A stretch of 53,504 nt of DNA, taken from positions 1-53,504 of the forward strand of contig JBBIPZ010000017.1 in NCBI GenBank assembly GCA_037442505.1, given 5' to 3'. Of the stretch, positions 1 to 8,648 are shown one piece after another. Under the pieces are notes generated by a model that saw only the letters and a list, made by a program, of their open reading frames with translations, made no database searches and was not told the origin of the DNA. A program made the translations under genes and the position numbers. This DNA is from JBBIPZ01 sp037442505 [NCBI: Deltaproteobacteria bacterium] (GTDB lineage Bacteria; CALINM01). Every line of letters starts with the position of its first letter. Position 1 is the first letter of the stretch.

Positions 1-28
1 GGGCTCATGTCAATAATCTTTCTTAAGT

Positions 29-1669
29 TTAAGCACCTATATACATTTTTCTCATGACTTTTTTATCAAGCTTACCGACACTTGTTTTTGGGATTGATTC
101 TACAAACTCAATCCTGTCAGGAATTGCCCATTTTGAAATCGTTTTGTTTTCTACAAACTTTTCTAAAAATCTTTTTATATCATCTGATGAAACCTTTCCT
201 TTATAACCTTCTTTTAAAACTATTAATGCCATAGGTCTTTCGCCCCATTTTTCATCAGGTATCCCAATTACAGCTGTTTCCATGACAGACTCATGAGAAA
301 TAATAATATTTTCAATATCAAGTGAAGATATCCATTCTCCCCCAGTCTTGATAACATCCTTTGCCCTATCAACGATTTTTAAGTATCCTTCTTCATCAAA
401 ATATCCTAAATCACCTGTATGCAGCCAGTTCCCTCTCCAAAGCTCTTCAGCACGTTCTTTTTCCTTATAATATCCCATTGTAAGCCATGGACTCCTAACA
501 ACAACTTCACCGATAGTCTTACCGTCTTTAGGCAAAAAATTTCCGTCTTCGGACATTAGATTTATATATGTAAGTGGCAACGGCAAACCAGTTTTACATC
601 TGATTTCTACCTGTTTTTCTATCGGAAGATTAAGCATTTGTGGTTTTAAATGTGCCAATGTCAATACAGGACATGTCTCAGACATGCCATATCCAGTAAA
701 TATGTCGATCCCCTTCTCAACAGCTGTTTTGCACAGTTTTTCAGTCATAGCTGAGCCACCAATTATAATTTTCATTTTAGAAAAATCTGTATTGTCGGCT
801 TCTTTTGCACCAAAAACAAGCTGTAAAACAGTTGGAACACAGTGTGAAAATGTAACTTTTTCATCCCTTATCAATTTACATATGAGGGAAGGTTCGTATC
901 TTCCTGGATAAACCTGTTTAATTCCCATAGTGGTGGCGATATAAGGAAAACCCCATGCATGAACATGAAACATTGGTGTAAGTGGCATATAGATATCGTC
1001 TGTTCCTATACGTCCATGTGTAGCTGTTGCACTAAACCTTGATAAGACTCCAAAAGTGTGTAATACAAGTTGCCTGTGACTGAAATAAACGCCCTTAGGT
1101 AAGCCCGTTGTTCCTGTGGTGTAAAAAGTCGTAGCCCTCGTGTTTTCATCAAAATCTGGAAAATCAAAATTATCATTTGCAGACTTCAGTAAAGTTTCAT
1201 ACTCACCGCAAAAACTTGCATCAGGAACTTTTTTGTCGTCATCATCAGTTATAAAAATCACATGCTTTACTGTAGTAAGTTTGTCTTTTATAGCTTCGTA
1301 GATGGGTAAAAAATCTTTATGAATAAGTAATATCTCATCCTCTGCATGGTTTATAGTATAAAGCACCTGTTCTGCAGCAAGACGGATGTTGATCATATGC
1401 ATAACCGCACCCATCATTGGAACGGCAAAATAAACCTCCAGATAGCGATGACTATCCCAGTCCATAACACCAACAGTTTTTTGTTTTTCAAGACCTAATC
1501 CTTTGAGTACATTTGCCAACTTGTTGATACGCTTTCTCAACTCTTTGTAAGTGAATCTCATCTTATCTCGGTAAACTATCTCCTGTTCAGGATTGTTATA
1601 TAGTGGTGCATACAAAAGATGTTTGATTAATAACTGGTAGTCATAAGCAAAATTTGTTTTTTCAATCAT
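29..1669 (-). CDS. AMP-dependent acyl-CoA synthetase (fatty-acid--CoA ligase)
   Basis: Activates a carboxylic acid, probably a medium- or long-chain fatty acid, to its CoA thioester through an acyl-adenylate. The N-terminal ANL domain carries the P-loop TTGTTGLPKG near residue 190 and the adenylate motif GYGMSETCP; then come the hinge region TGDLGYFDEEGYLKIVDRAKD (in part) and the C-terminal catalytic lysine in PKTSVGKLDKK. At 546 residues it is full length. I chose the ATG at 1669, not the GTG at 1675, because AGAGG lies eight bases before the ATG but only two before the GTG. It is monocistronic within the window, with its own promoter at 1699-1727. Chain-length preference cannot be read from the sequence. 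Confidence 0.9.
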   Translation of the reverse strand: MIEKTNFAYDYQLLIKHLLYAPLYNNPEQEIVYRDKMRFTYKELRKRINKLANVLKGLGLEKQKTVGVMDWDSHRYLEVYFAVPMMGAVMHMINIRLAAEQVLYTINHAEDEILLIHKDFLPIYEAIKDKLTTVKHVIFITDDDDKKVPDASFCGEYETLLKSANDNFDFPDFDENTRATTFYTTGTTGLPKGVYFSHRQLVLHTFGVLSRFSATATHGRIGTDDIYMPLTPMFHVHAWGFPYIATTMGIKQVYPGRYEPSLICKLIRDEKVTFSHCVPTVLQLVFGAKEADNTDFSKMKIIIGGSAMTEKLCKTAVEKGIDIFTGYGMSETCPVLTLAHLKPQMLNLPIEKQVEIRCKTGLPLPLTYINLMSEDGNFLPKDGKTIGEVVVRSPWLTMGYYKEKERAEELWRGNWLHTGDLGYFDEEGYLKIVDRAKDVIKTGGEWISSLDIENIIISHESVMETAVIGIPDEKWGERPMALIVLKEGYKGKVSSDDIKRFLEKFVENKTISKWAIPDRIEFVESIPKTSVGKLDKKVMRKMYIGA

Positions 1670-1698
1670 ACCCACATCCTCTCTTTTTTTTTTACAAA

Positions 1699-1727
1699 AT
1701 GTTATTCCAACTATTTTGAACTGTCAA
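1699..1727 (-). promoter_or_regulatory. Sigma70-type promoter of the acyl-CoA synthetase gene
   Basis: On the minus strand TTGACA (1727-1722) and TAACAT (1704-1699) are separated by exactly 17 bases, and an AGAGG ribosome-binding site follows before the ATG at 1669. The predicted leader is about 20-25 bases. Confidence 0.65.
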
Positions 1728-1801
1728 CTTTTTTAATACTTGAAAAAAGGGGACAGGTCTATTATCTTTTTATGAAAAATTGGGAACCGAATTCGAATAG
1801 C

Positions 1802-1829
1802 GAAGGGGCAATTCATGAATTGCCCCTTC
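1802..1829. repeat. Perfect 28-bp palindrome (interspersed REP-like element)
   Basis: GAAGGGGCAATTCA followed by its exact reverse complement, with no spacer. It lies in the 253-base gap between the acyl-CoA synthetase and the DUF4124 gene. Sixty bases upstream is a GGGGACAGGTCTATTATC segment (from 1749). From memory, both sequence styles resemble short intergenic repeats seen in many bacterial genomes. It has no T-run on either side, so it is not a standard intrinsic terminator. Confidence 0.6.
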
Positions 1830-1922
1830 ACGGATTGACAGGAAAATCAAAATGGATTTTGAATATTAACTAAGAACGTTCACAACTATGTATTTTAAAT
1901 ATCACCAAAACATTACTAAACT

Positions 1923-2498
1923 TTACTTTGATACATCGTCGATTTTGATTTCTCTTTTTATTGCCTTTTTCTGCAGAGCATCAACATCGCCTTTTAAGTC
2001 TTCATAATGTTTTTGAACCTTTTCAAGATACTTCTGAGCCACAAGCACTAATAAAATTAAAATTATTCCTCCTCTAATTATCGTAACTATCCGACTGTTA
2101 TTTAAGCCCCTTAGAAGATAACCAGCAAATACAAAAACAATTATAAGAACTGCTGCAAGTAAAGGTGTGTACATCTCGCCAAGAGTAAGTTTTTTAAGAT
2201 ATACTGAAAATAAAGATTTTTGTTCTGCTTGTCTTACATGTTCTTGACTTTTTGTTAGATGTGGTGTTTTATTTTCCGTTTTTGTATCCGGTATTTTACT
2301 TTCTGGTTGTTCATCTTTAATCACAACTACGTTTTTACGAAACTCTGGTGGTATGCTTTCTTTGTCGTCAGTAAACACCACTACACCGTTTTTGTCAATA
2401 TATTTGTAAGTTTCAGCTAACAAAAACTGATTAAACGTAACAGTAAATAATACTGCCAATATTAAAAAATTGGCTATATTTTTAGCTAACTTATTCAC
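1923..2498 (-). CDS. DUF4124-domain membrane protein
   Basis: Function unknown. A 191-residue protein with an N-terminal hydrophobic export segment (residues 9-27), then a short DUF4124-type module at about 29-58 (YKYIDKNGVVVFTDD, the usual Y-x-W/Y-D-x-G-x-x-x-F-T-D pattern), a charged linker, two hydrophobic helices at 111-129 and 137-155, and a Lys-rich coiled tail. The GTG start overlaps the cysS stop (GTGA), so translation is probably coupled. It is the last gene of the carD-to-cysS operon. The DUF4124 module normally sits in the periplasm; the two later helices suggest an anchored protein. Confidence 0.75.
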   Translation of the reverse strand: MNKLAKNIANFLILAVLFTVTFNQFLLAETYKYIDKNGVVVFTDDKESIPPEFRKNVVVIKDEQPESKIPDTKTENKTPHLTKSQEHVRQAEQKSLFSVYLKKLTLGEMYTPLLAAVLIIVFVFAGYLLRGLNNSRIVTIIRGGIILILLVLVAQKYLEKVQKHYEDLKGDVDALQKKAIKREIKIDDVSK

Positions 2499-3964
2499 AC
2501 CTTTACCCTGTATTTTGTGCCCGATGGAGTGTCTTCCAGCTCTATTCCTATATCCGAGAGCTTTTTCCTTATCTCGTCAGCGTTGGAATAGTTTTTGTTC
2601 TGCCTTGCTATTGTCCTTTCTTTTATAAGATTTTCTATTTCATTTTTCGTAACATTTTGGGCTGCTAAAAGTCTCTCTAAAGATTTTTTGAAAAATACTG
2701 CGGGCTCTTCCTGTAATACCCCGAAAACCTTTGCCATTGAAATTAGCCTTTCTTTTGCATAGTTGATAGTTGCTGCTTCCACCTGCCCAAACTTCTTTTG
2801 TTTTTCTTGAAAATATTTGTTTGTTATACGGGTGTATTCGTGCAAGGACGCAAGGGATTGGGCGGTGTTAAAATCATCAGCCATAGCGGCATCAAAGGCT
2901 TTCTCAAAATCATCTAATTGGTTTTTTATGGTTTCATCAACACAATCTCCTGATTTTTCAATCTGCGATAGCTTCTCATCCCAGTTTTTTAGACTTAAGT
3001 AGAATCTTTTCAGTGCCGTTTCGGCTTCGGCAATCTTTTCGTAATCAAAGTCCATAGGACTCCTGTAATGATGGGCAAGAATAAATAGTTTAAGCGCTTC
3101 AGGATGGTATTTTGCACAGATTTCTCTGATTGTTAATATGTTTCCTAATGATTTTGACATCTTTTCTTTGTTTATGTTGACAAACCCGTTGTGTAGCCAG
3201 TAACGAACAAAGGGCTTACCGCTATACGCTTCACTTTGTGCAATCTCGTTTTCGTGATGTGGGAATATCAGGTCTAAACCACCACCATGAATGTCAAAGG
3301 AGTCACCCAATAGCTTTGATGACATTACAGAACATTCTAAATGCCAACCTGGTCTTCCTTTGCCCCATGGGCTTTCCCAATATGGCTCATAATCGTATCT
3401 TTGCTTTTTCCAGAGGGCAAAATCTAAGGGGTTTTTCTTTCTTTCATCTACTTCTACCCTTGCCCCAGAAAGAAGTTCTTCGATGGGTTTTTTTGATAGT
3501 TTTCCATATTCTTTGAAACTCTCAACAGAGAAGTAAACATCACCATCAACTTCGTAAGCAAAGCCTTTGCTTATAAGAATTCTTGACATTTCGATCATAT
3601 CTTGTATAAATTCGGTAGCCTTAGGTGTGTAGGACGGTCTTTCAATGCCTAAAAGCTCCATATCTTTATCAAATTCGGCAATGTATCTCTCAGAAATCTC
3701 ATTGAACTTAACACCTTCATTTTTTGCTTTATTGATGATTTTGTCATCTATGTCTGTGTAGTTTCTAACATAAATTACGTTATATCCTGCACGATACTTT
3801 AAAAAGCGCTGTATTACATCAAAAACCACTTGTGAACGAGCATGACCGATGTGTGAAAGATCATAGGCGGTGATGCCGCATACATACATCTTCACAGTGC
3901 CAGGTGTTATTGTTTTTAAAACTTCTTTATTTAACGTCATAGTATTAAAAATTTCAATCTGCAT
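2495..3964 (-). CDS. cysS: Cysteinyl-tRNA synthetase
   Basis: Class I synthetase that charges tRNA-Cys. Visible signatures are the HIGH motif at residues 38-41 (SHIGHARSQ), KMSKS at 268-272, and the zinc ligands C29, C211, H236 and E240. Length is 489 residues, normal for the family. The C-terminal region after about residue 390 is the helical and anticodon-binding part. It sits 12 bases after ispF and overlaps the next gene by four bases. The ispD-ispF-cysS clustering is common in Firmicutes-like and some Gram-negative genomes. Confidence 0.97.
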   Translation of the reverse strand: MQIEIFNTMTLNKEVLKTITPGTVKMYVCGITAYDLSHIGHARSQVVFDVIQRFLKYRAGYNVIYVRNYTDIDDKIINKAKNEGVKFNEISERYIAEFDKDMELLGIERPSYTPKATEFIQDMIEMSRILISKGFAYEVDGDVYFSVESFKEYGKLSKKPIEELLSGARVEVDERKKNPLDFALWKKQRYDYEPYWESPWGKGRPGWHLECSVMSSKLLGDSFDIHGGGLDLIFPHHENEIAQSEAYSGKPFVRYWLHNGFVNINKEKMSKSLGNILTIREICAKYHPEALKLFILAHHYRSPMDFDYEKIAEAETALKRFYLSLKNWDEKLSQIEKSGDCVDETIKNQLDDFEKAFDAAMADDFNTAQSLASLHEYTRITNKYFQEKQKKFGQVEAATINYAKERLISMAKVFGVLQEEPAVFFKKSLERLLAAQNVTKNEIENLIKERTIARQNKNYSNADEIRKKLSDIGIELEDTPSGTKYRVKV

Positions 3965-3976
3965 TATATCTGCCCC

Positions 3977-4465
3977 TTAAGGTTGTTCTCTCTTTTTTAG
4001 TAAAGCCACTGCCATACAAGCGATGCCTTCTTTCCTGCCTAAAAAGCCCATTTGTTCTGTTGTGGTAGCTTTTATTCCAATCCTGTCTTTAGAAAGATTC
4101 ATAACCCCACCCAACTTCTCTTTCATAGAAATAACATAAGGCATAATCCTGGGCTTTTCACAAATAATAGTTGCGTCAATGTTTTCTATGATAAAACCTT
4201 TTTCAGCAACAAGCTCTATTGTCTTTTTTAAAAAAAATATACTGTTCATATCCTTGTATTTCATATCAGAATCGGGAAAAAACGTCCCGATATCACTTTC
4301 TCCAATAGCACCAAGTATAGCATCTACAATAGCATGTATTAGACAATCTGCATCAGAGTGTCCAATCAATCCTACGTTATGCTCTATCTGGACGCCACCC
4401 AAAATCAGCTTTCTACCTTCACCAAAGCGATGAAAGTCAATACCTATTCCGACTCTGTTTTCCAT
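3977..4465 (-). CDS. ispF: 2-C-methyl-D-erythritol 2,4-cyclodiphosphate synthase
   Basis: Cyclises CDP-methylerythritol 2-phosphate to MEcPP in the MEP isoprenoid pathway. The metal-binding start GIGIDFHRFGEG, the substrate loop GHSDADCLIHAIVDAILGA, and ESDIGTFFPDSD match the family; the 162-residue length is typical. The ATG lies inside the end of ispD (22-base overlap), pointing to coupled translation. It is a stand-alone enzyme here rather than an IspDF fusion. Confidence 0.96.
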   Translation of the reverse strand: MENRVGIGIDFHRFGEGRKLILGGVQIEHNVGLIGHSDADCLIHAIVDAILGAIGESDIGTFFPDSDMKYKDMNSIFFLKKTIELVAEKGFIIENIDATIICEKPRIMPYVISMKEKLGGVMNLSKDRIGIKATTTEQMGFLGRKEGIACMAVALLKKREQP

Positions 4466-5142
4466 AGAATCTTTTTAAACGCTTTAATTATATCTAAATC
4501 TTCTTGAAATGTAAGCTTTAAATTAAATCTTTCACCTTCGACAGTATGGACTTTAACACTATGGTTTTCTAATAACATCGCTTCATCAGTGTATTCTGTC
4601 TCAAAGTCACAAACATCTAACACCCTTTTTAATACTTCGATCCTAAACCCCTGGGGTGTTTGAGATAAACCGATGGCCCTTCTATCTATCGTTTTTCTTA
4701 TAATTCCGTTAACAACTTCTTTTACTGTATCCGTTGGAGATATCACAGGGACACATGCACCATTAAGCTTAGCACAGTTATAAACCCTTTCAAACAATCC
4801 CTTGCTTGCAAGTGGTCTTGCACTGTCATGGATCAACAAAATACTCTTTTTATCCTTTATAGTCTTTATAGCATTGAGCACAGAGTCCTGGCGCCTTTTA
4901 CCGCCTTCTATGAGCCTTACGCCGTAACCAAACTTTTCATTAAAACGCTGGAACTCGCTAAGCATTCCAGCAGGATAAGTAAGGATAACTCTTTCGTTTT
5001 TGACAAGTGAAACTGCACTTTCTATAGAGTAGCACAACACCGGCTTGCCATCGAGTTCTGTTAGCTGTTTTGGCAGTCCTTTATTTTTAAACCTTTGCCC
5101 TACACCAGAGGCTAATATTATAATGTAAGCACCGTCAAGCAT
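4444..5142 (-). CDS. ispD: 2-C-methyl-D-erythritol 4-phosphate cytidylyltransferase
   Basis: Transfers CMP to MEP, one enzyme ahead of IspE and two ahead of IspF. The nucleotidyltransferase P-loop is present in variant form, ILASGVGQRF with the downstream lysine in LPKQL, where the family usually has LAAGxGxRM. HDSARPL, the magnesium-site region, is intact. Length is 232 residues. Its ATG overlaps the stop of the PIN/TRAM gene by one base (TAATG). Confidence 0.95.
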   Translation of the reverse strand: MLDGAYIIILASGVGQRFKNKGLPKQLTELDGKPVLCYSIESAVSLVKNERVILTYPAGMLSEFQRFNEKFGYGVRLIEGGKRRQDSVLNAIKTIKDKKSILLIHDSARPLASKGLFERVYNCAKLNGACVPVISPTDTVKEVVNGIIRKTIDRRAIGLSQTPQGFRIEVLKRVLDVCDFETEYTDEAMLLENHSVKVHTVEGERFNLKLTFQEDLDIIKAFKKILWKTESE

Positions 5143-6134
5143 TATGAATTTTTTAAGTGTGAGAATATGATTCTGCCAGAAGGCGTTTGAAGGACACTTT
5201 TTACCTCAACCTCCATTTTTTGCCCAACAAACTTTTTGCCATCTTCAACAACTATCATCGTGCCATCATCTAAATATGCAACACCCTGCCCCGGTTCCTT
5301 CCCCTCTTTTATGATATATACTGAAATTGTTTCACCAGCGATTAATGAATGTTTTAATGCATTCGCAAGAATATTTAAGTTTAAGTTATAAATACCCTGC
5401 AACTCAGCAACTTTGCTAAGGTTATAGTCAATCGTTACGATCTTTCCCCCAACTTTTTTGGCAAGTGTAACAAGTTTTAAATCAACTTCTTTGATACGAA
5501 AAAAATCAACATCAGATATCTCTATCTCGTTAGATATTTTTTGTATTTTTGTTATTACATCAAGCCCTCTTCTGCCTTTACTCCTTTTTACCGGGTCAAG
5601 TGAATCTGAAAGTGTTTGGAGTTCTTTTATAACAAATTGAGGAACAATAAAAGGACCTTCTAAAAATCCACTTTCTATAACTTCTGTGATACGGCCATCA
5701 ATTAGAACACTTGTATCTAAAACTTTTGGAATTCTAAGCCCCTTCTCTGCCTTTTTTTCGTCTAAAAATGGTAACTTTATATTTTTGGACTTTTCAATAC
5801 CGACTGATATACCTATATAAGCAAGCAAAATTCCCATTATCAAACGGAAACCGAGCGTATAGCCTAAAAATTCAACACTCCAGTTAGGATTATCCAGATA
5901 AGAGGTAAAAAAATAAAGTGGCGACATAGCCACAGCAAAGCCTAAAAAGCCACCTATAAAGTATTTAATAGGAACTTTGACTACTATATCGCGAATAACA
6001 ATTGCAATAAAACCAAGCCCAAAGCCAACAAATGCACCTATAGTAGCATAGCCCGTATCCTGAAAAACTTTGTTAAAAAATATATAACCACTTATGACAC
6101 AAAATAGGAGGATAACAATTTTCAATACATACAC
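5142..6134 (-). CDS. PIN/TRAM-domain membrane protein (YacL family)
   Basis: Membrane-anchored putative RNase or RNA-binding protein. Four hydrophobic segments lie in the first ~110 residues (about 3-20, 29-48, 57-77, 90-110). A PIN nuclease domain begins at VLDTSVLIDGRI with D140 and D146; further acidic residues follow. A C-terminal TRAM domain starts around residue 265. The GTG start is preceded by GAGG that overlaps the end of carD. The family has no well-proven substrate. The order carD - PIN/TRAM - ispD - ispF is a widely conserved neighbourhood. Confidence 0.9.
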   Translation of the reverse strand: MYVLKIVILLFCVISGYIFFNKVFQDTGYATIGAFVGFGLGFIAIVIRDIVVKVPIKYFIGGFLGFAVAMSPLYFFTSYLDNPNWSVEFLGYTLGFRLIMGILLAYIGISVGIEKSKNIKLPFLDEKKAEKGLRIPKVLDTSVLIDGRITEVIESGFLEGPFIVPQFVIKELQTLSDSLDPVKRSKGRRGLDVITKIQKISNEIEISDVDFFRIKEVDLKLVTLAKKVGGKIVTIDYNLSKVAELQGIYNLNLNILANALKHSLIAGETISVYIIKEGKEPGQGVAYLDDGTMIVVEDGKKFVGQKMEVEVKSVLQTPSGRIIFSHLKNS

Positions 6135-6146
6135 TTAGCAGCAACC

Positions 6147-6635
6147 TCAAGATGAAAGAAGAGAATTGATTTTCTTTAATATTGCTTCTTCAGAACAGTT
6201 CTGACAACAAGCTAACTCTTTGATTAACAGCTTTCTAACTGTTTCTAAAAGTTTTTTCTCTCCAAACGAAAGAGCCTTTTGCCTCTGAATCATTGTCAAC
6301 TCTCTTAAAATTTCCGCTAACTCAAAAATCGAACCGCTTTTAAGTTTTGCAAAATAATCACGCTGCCTTCTGTTCCAAGGCAAAGTTTTGCAAGGTTTTG
6401 AATCTTGAGCCCTCGCAAACACTTCAAATACTTCATTAACTTTTTCCTTGCTAATAACTGGCCTTAAACCAAGTTCCTGAGCCTTTGAGTGTGGAATTGT
6501 TACCGTCATCCCCGTGTCAATAATCTTGATAACATAAAAACGCTCTTCCCGGTCAGACATCTTTTTACTTTCAATCTTTTCAATTACCCCGACGCCATGC
6601 GCCGGATAAACTGCCTTATCCCCCAAAGCAAACAT
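6147..6635 (-). CDS. CarD/CdnL-family RNA polymerase-binding regulator
   Basis: CarD-like proteins bind the RNA polymerase beta subunit and stabilise open promoter complexes. The N-terminal Tudor-like RID domain is recognisable from GDKAVYPAHGVGVIEKIE and VTIPHSKAQELGLRPV. The remainder is the helical DNA-contacting domain, and the total of 162 residues is normal. It heads the operon through to DUF4124, so this transcription factor is co-expressed with isoprenoid synthesis and Cys-tRNA charging. The GGGAGG ribosome-binding site is strong. Confidence 0.93.
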   Translation of the reverse strand: MFALGDKAVYPAHGVGVIEKIESKKMSDREERFYVIKIIDTGMTVTIPHSKAQELGLRPVISKEKVNEVFEVFARAQDSKPCKTLPWNRRQRDYFAKLKSGSIFELAEILRELTMIQRQKALSFGEKKLLETVRKLLIKELACCQNCSEEAILKKINSLLSS

Positions 6636-6666
6636 TCTGACCTCCCTTTTTCTTTTTTTTCCCCTT

Positions 6667-6684
6667 AATTAGTGATTACTAATT
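6667..6684. repeat. Inverted repeat at the carD promoter
   Basis: AATTAGT-GATT-ACTAATT: seven-base perfect arms with a four-base spacer, touching the presumed -10 and lying upstream of the ribosome-binding site. Its place suits a repressor operator; no protein is assigned. Confidence 0.45.
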
Positions 6685-6711
6685 CTATTATACTCACACA
6701 ATTTTAGTCAA
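6682..6711 (-). promoter_or_regulatory. Probable promoter of the carD operon
   Basis: On the minus strand TTGACT (6711-6706) and TAGAAT (6687-6682) are 18 bases apart. A perfect TATAAT at 6692-6687 also exists, but with a poor -35 at normal spacing, so the exact start is ambiguous. It lies in the gap between hsp20 and carD. Confidence 0.5.
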
Positions 6712-6726
6712 GAATTATTTTTGACT

Positions 6727-7122
6727 TTAGTCAATAATCACGCCCCGAAAGTCTTTAAAAGGGACAGATATAAGCAGCACACCTTCTTTAAAAATAGCTT
6801 CAATTTTTTCGGTATTAATATTATCAGGTAACTCTATTATTTTTTCAAAAAAACCGTAAGGACGTTCAAGCATGTAATATTTTGTGTTATTGCCTTTATG
6901 GTGGCAAATTTTTTTGCCTTTTATCAAAAGGTTGTGATTATTTAATAACACCTTAATATCTTTTCCGGAAACGCCGGGAAGCTCAAGCTCGATAAATATT
7001 CCTTCATCTGTCTCATATATATCGATATCAGGTGAAAAATAACTATTGTTATTTCTTTCAGCAGAAAACTTAGAGCCTACATCTACATTAACTGAAAAGA
7101 TATTTTCTTGTTGTTTTTTCAT
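6727..7122 (-). CDS. Hsp20/alpha-crystallin family small heat-shock protein
   Basis: ATP-independent holdase. The 131 residues contain one alpha-crystallin domain (about 28-118) with the signature stretch ELELPGVSGKDIKVLL, the GxLxI-like C-terminal motif GVLLISVPF, and a short N-terminal arm. The start overlaps the stop of htrA (ATGA), so a periplasmic protease and a cytoplasmic chaperone are made from one message. This coupling and the htrA promoter suggest a shared stress response. Confidence 0.92.
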   Translation of the reverse strand: MKKQQENIFSVNVDVGSKFSAERNNNSYFSPDIDIYETDEGIFIELELPGVSGKDIKVLLNNHNLLIKGKKICHHKGNNTKYYMLERPYGFFEKIIELPDNINTEKIEAIFKEGVLLISVPFKDFRGVIID

Positions 7123-8432
7123 GGCATTCTAAAAGATATAAATTTTGTCCCTTTGGCTGTTTTTAACTGGAACGTACAGGGAGCATTTGCCGCAAGATTA
7201 TTAAGTATATGAAGGACATGCTCAACTGTATCAACTTTAACATTGTTAATTTTTACGATATAATCGCCAGATTTAATGCCAAGTGACAGCGCAAACGAGT
7301 TTGGAAGCACCTCTTCTATCAAAACACCATTTTTGGTGTCCGAAATTCTTAAGCCTAACTTCTCTAACTTTGTAGCATCTACTTCAAAGTCACCTTGTTT
7401 TCCTATCTTAACCTTTAAAGATTGCTCAGCTTTATCTCTCAAAACTTTCACAGTAACAGTAGTACCCGGCTTTATCATGGCAACAATCTTTGGCAATTGC
7501 GCGGCTTCCTCTATCTTCTTGCCATCAACTTCGATAATAATGTCCCCTTCTTTAATCCCGGCATTTTCTGCAGGAGAGTTTTTTACCACCTCTTCTACAA
7601 GTGCGCCTGATGTGACATTTATGCCAAAGCTTTCAGCCAACTCTTTTGTCACTTCTTTAATCCTGATACCCATATAACCACGAACAATCCTGCCTTCTTT
7701 TAACTGCGGCAATAAAGATTTTGCCATGTTAATGGGTATTGCAAAACCAATTCCCTGACCTCCTGAAATTATCGCTGTATTTATACCAACAATTTCTCCT
7801 TTCAAATTAAAAAGAGGTCCACCCGAATTGCCAAAGTTAATAGGTGCATCCGTCTGGATAAAATCATCATATGGACCAGAACCAATTACTCTTCCTTTGG
7901 CGCTAACAATTCCTTTTGTAACGGTGTGTGAAAGCCCAAATGGATTGCCTATAGCGATAACCCAGTCGCCAACTTCCAGTGCATCAGAATCACCCATAAC
8001 AGCATAGGGTAATTCTTCTTTTGCTTCTATCTTGAGCAATGCTAAATCTATCTTTGGATCCTGTCCGACAAGTTTGGCGTCATAATCTTCTTTTGAACCG
8101 TAAAGTCTTATCTTGATTATGCTTGCATCTTTGACTACGTGGTTATTGGTCAATATATAACCATCAGGTGATATAATAACTCCAGAACCTAAACTCTGAC
8201 GTTGAAAGGTTTGAGGTCTATCAAATCCAAAAGGGTCCTCACCAAAAAACTCTCTGAAGAAATCAAATGGAAGAGGTCTATTTTGCTTAACTATCTGCGT
8301 GGTACTAACATTAACCACCGATGCTTCAACCTTTTTTACAACACCAGCAAAACTCTCTACCTCTTTTGCGAAAGATTGAGAAACAATTAAGATTAGTAGG
8401 GCTAAAGATAAGATCGCTTTCTTGAAATTCAT
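7119..8432 (-). CDS. Periplasmic serine protease Do/HtrA
   Basis: DegP/HtrA-type quality-control protease with a signal peptide (MNFKKAILSLALLILIVSQSFA, cut before K23), a trypsin-like domain with catalytic H98 (TNNHVV), D129 (KIDLAL) and S203 (GNSGGP), and two PDZ domains (about 245-340 and 355-437). I chose the ATG at 8432: it has AAGGAGG nine bases upstream and starts a proper signal peptide. A longer frame to 8489 would begin inside the promoter at 8479-8507. Length is 437 residues, usual for the family. It is followed by hsp20 with a four-base overlap. Confidence 0.95.
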   Translation of the reverse strand: MNFKKAILSLALLILIVSQSFAKEVESFAGVVKKVEASVVNVSTTQIVKQNRPLPFDFFREFFGEDPFGFDRPQTFQRQSLGSGVIISPDGYILTNNHVVKDASIIKIRLYGSKEDYDAKLVGQDPKIDLALLKIEAKEELPYAVMGDSDALEVGDWVIAIGNPFGLSHTVTKGIVSAKGRVIGSGPYDDFIQTDAPINFGNSGGPLFNLKGEIVGINTAIISGGQGIGFAIPINMAKSLLPQLKEGRIVRGYMGIRIKEVTKELAESFGINVTSGALVEEVVKNSPAENAGIKEGDIIIEVDGKKIEEAAQLPKIVAMIKPGTTVTVKVLRDKAEQSLKVKIGKQGDFEVDATKLEKLGLRISDTKNGVLIEEVLPNSFALSLGIKSGDYIVKINNVKVDTVEHVLHILNNLAANAPCTFQLKTAKGTKFISFRMP

Positions 8433-8478
8433 CTCAGAAAACCTCCTTTTTAGCATCAACAGTTGAGATACCTTTTCA

Positions 8479-8507
8479 ATTTTAGTCATTTATTGATTAT
8501 TTGTCAA
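8479..8507 (-). promoter_or_regulatory. Sigma70-type promoter of htrA-hsp20
   Basis: TTGACA (8507-8502) and TAAAAT (8484-8479) on the minus strand with a 17-base spacer. A 12-base string TGACTAAAATTG at this promoter (8488-8477) recurs exactly at the carD promoter (6710-6699). Confidence 0.65.
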
Positions 8508-8610
8508 ATTTGTTAAAAAATAATATTTTTGCAAAACCTTAAAAAACTTAACCTTAGGATATTTCCCGGAGCAAGAAACCTTTTTCAAAGCTCAAATTAA
8601 CGTTTAACTA

Positions 8611-8639
8611 TTTACTTTTTGGGGAGATTTATTTAATAT
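8611..8639 (+). promoter_or_regulatory. Probable promoter of the BatD-like gene
   Basis: TTTACT (8611-8616) and TAATAT (8634-8639) with a 17-base spacer. The in-frame GTG at 8646 follows the -10 by six bases and the ATG at 8649 by nine, so the transcript would have almost no leader. GGGGAG at 8621-8626 would then lie inside the promoter and could not act as a ribosome-binding site. Confidence 0.45.
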
Positions 8640-8648
8640 TCTTTAGTG

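Noticed and set aside
6147-8432. CIRCE or sigma32-type heat-shock control of htrA-hsp20
   Set aside because: No TTAGCACTC-N9-GAGTGCTAA element and no CCCCAT-type -10 was found; the promoter looks sigma70-like.
8433-8489. Longer htrA frame starting at 8489
   Set aside because: It would start inside the -10 region of a consensus-like promoter (8479-8507) and would bury the signal peptide; the ATG at 8432 has AAGGAGG at the right distance.
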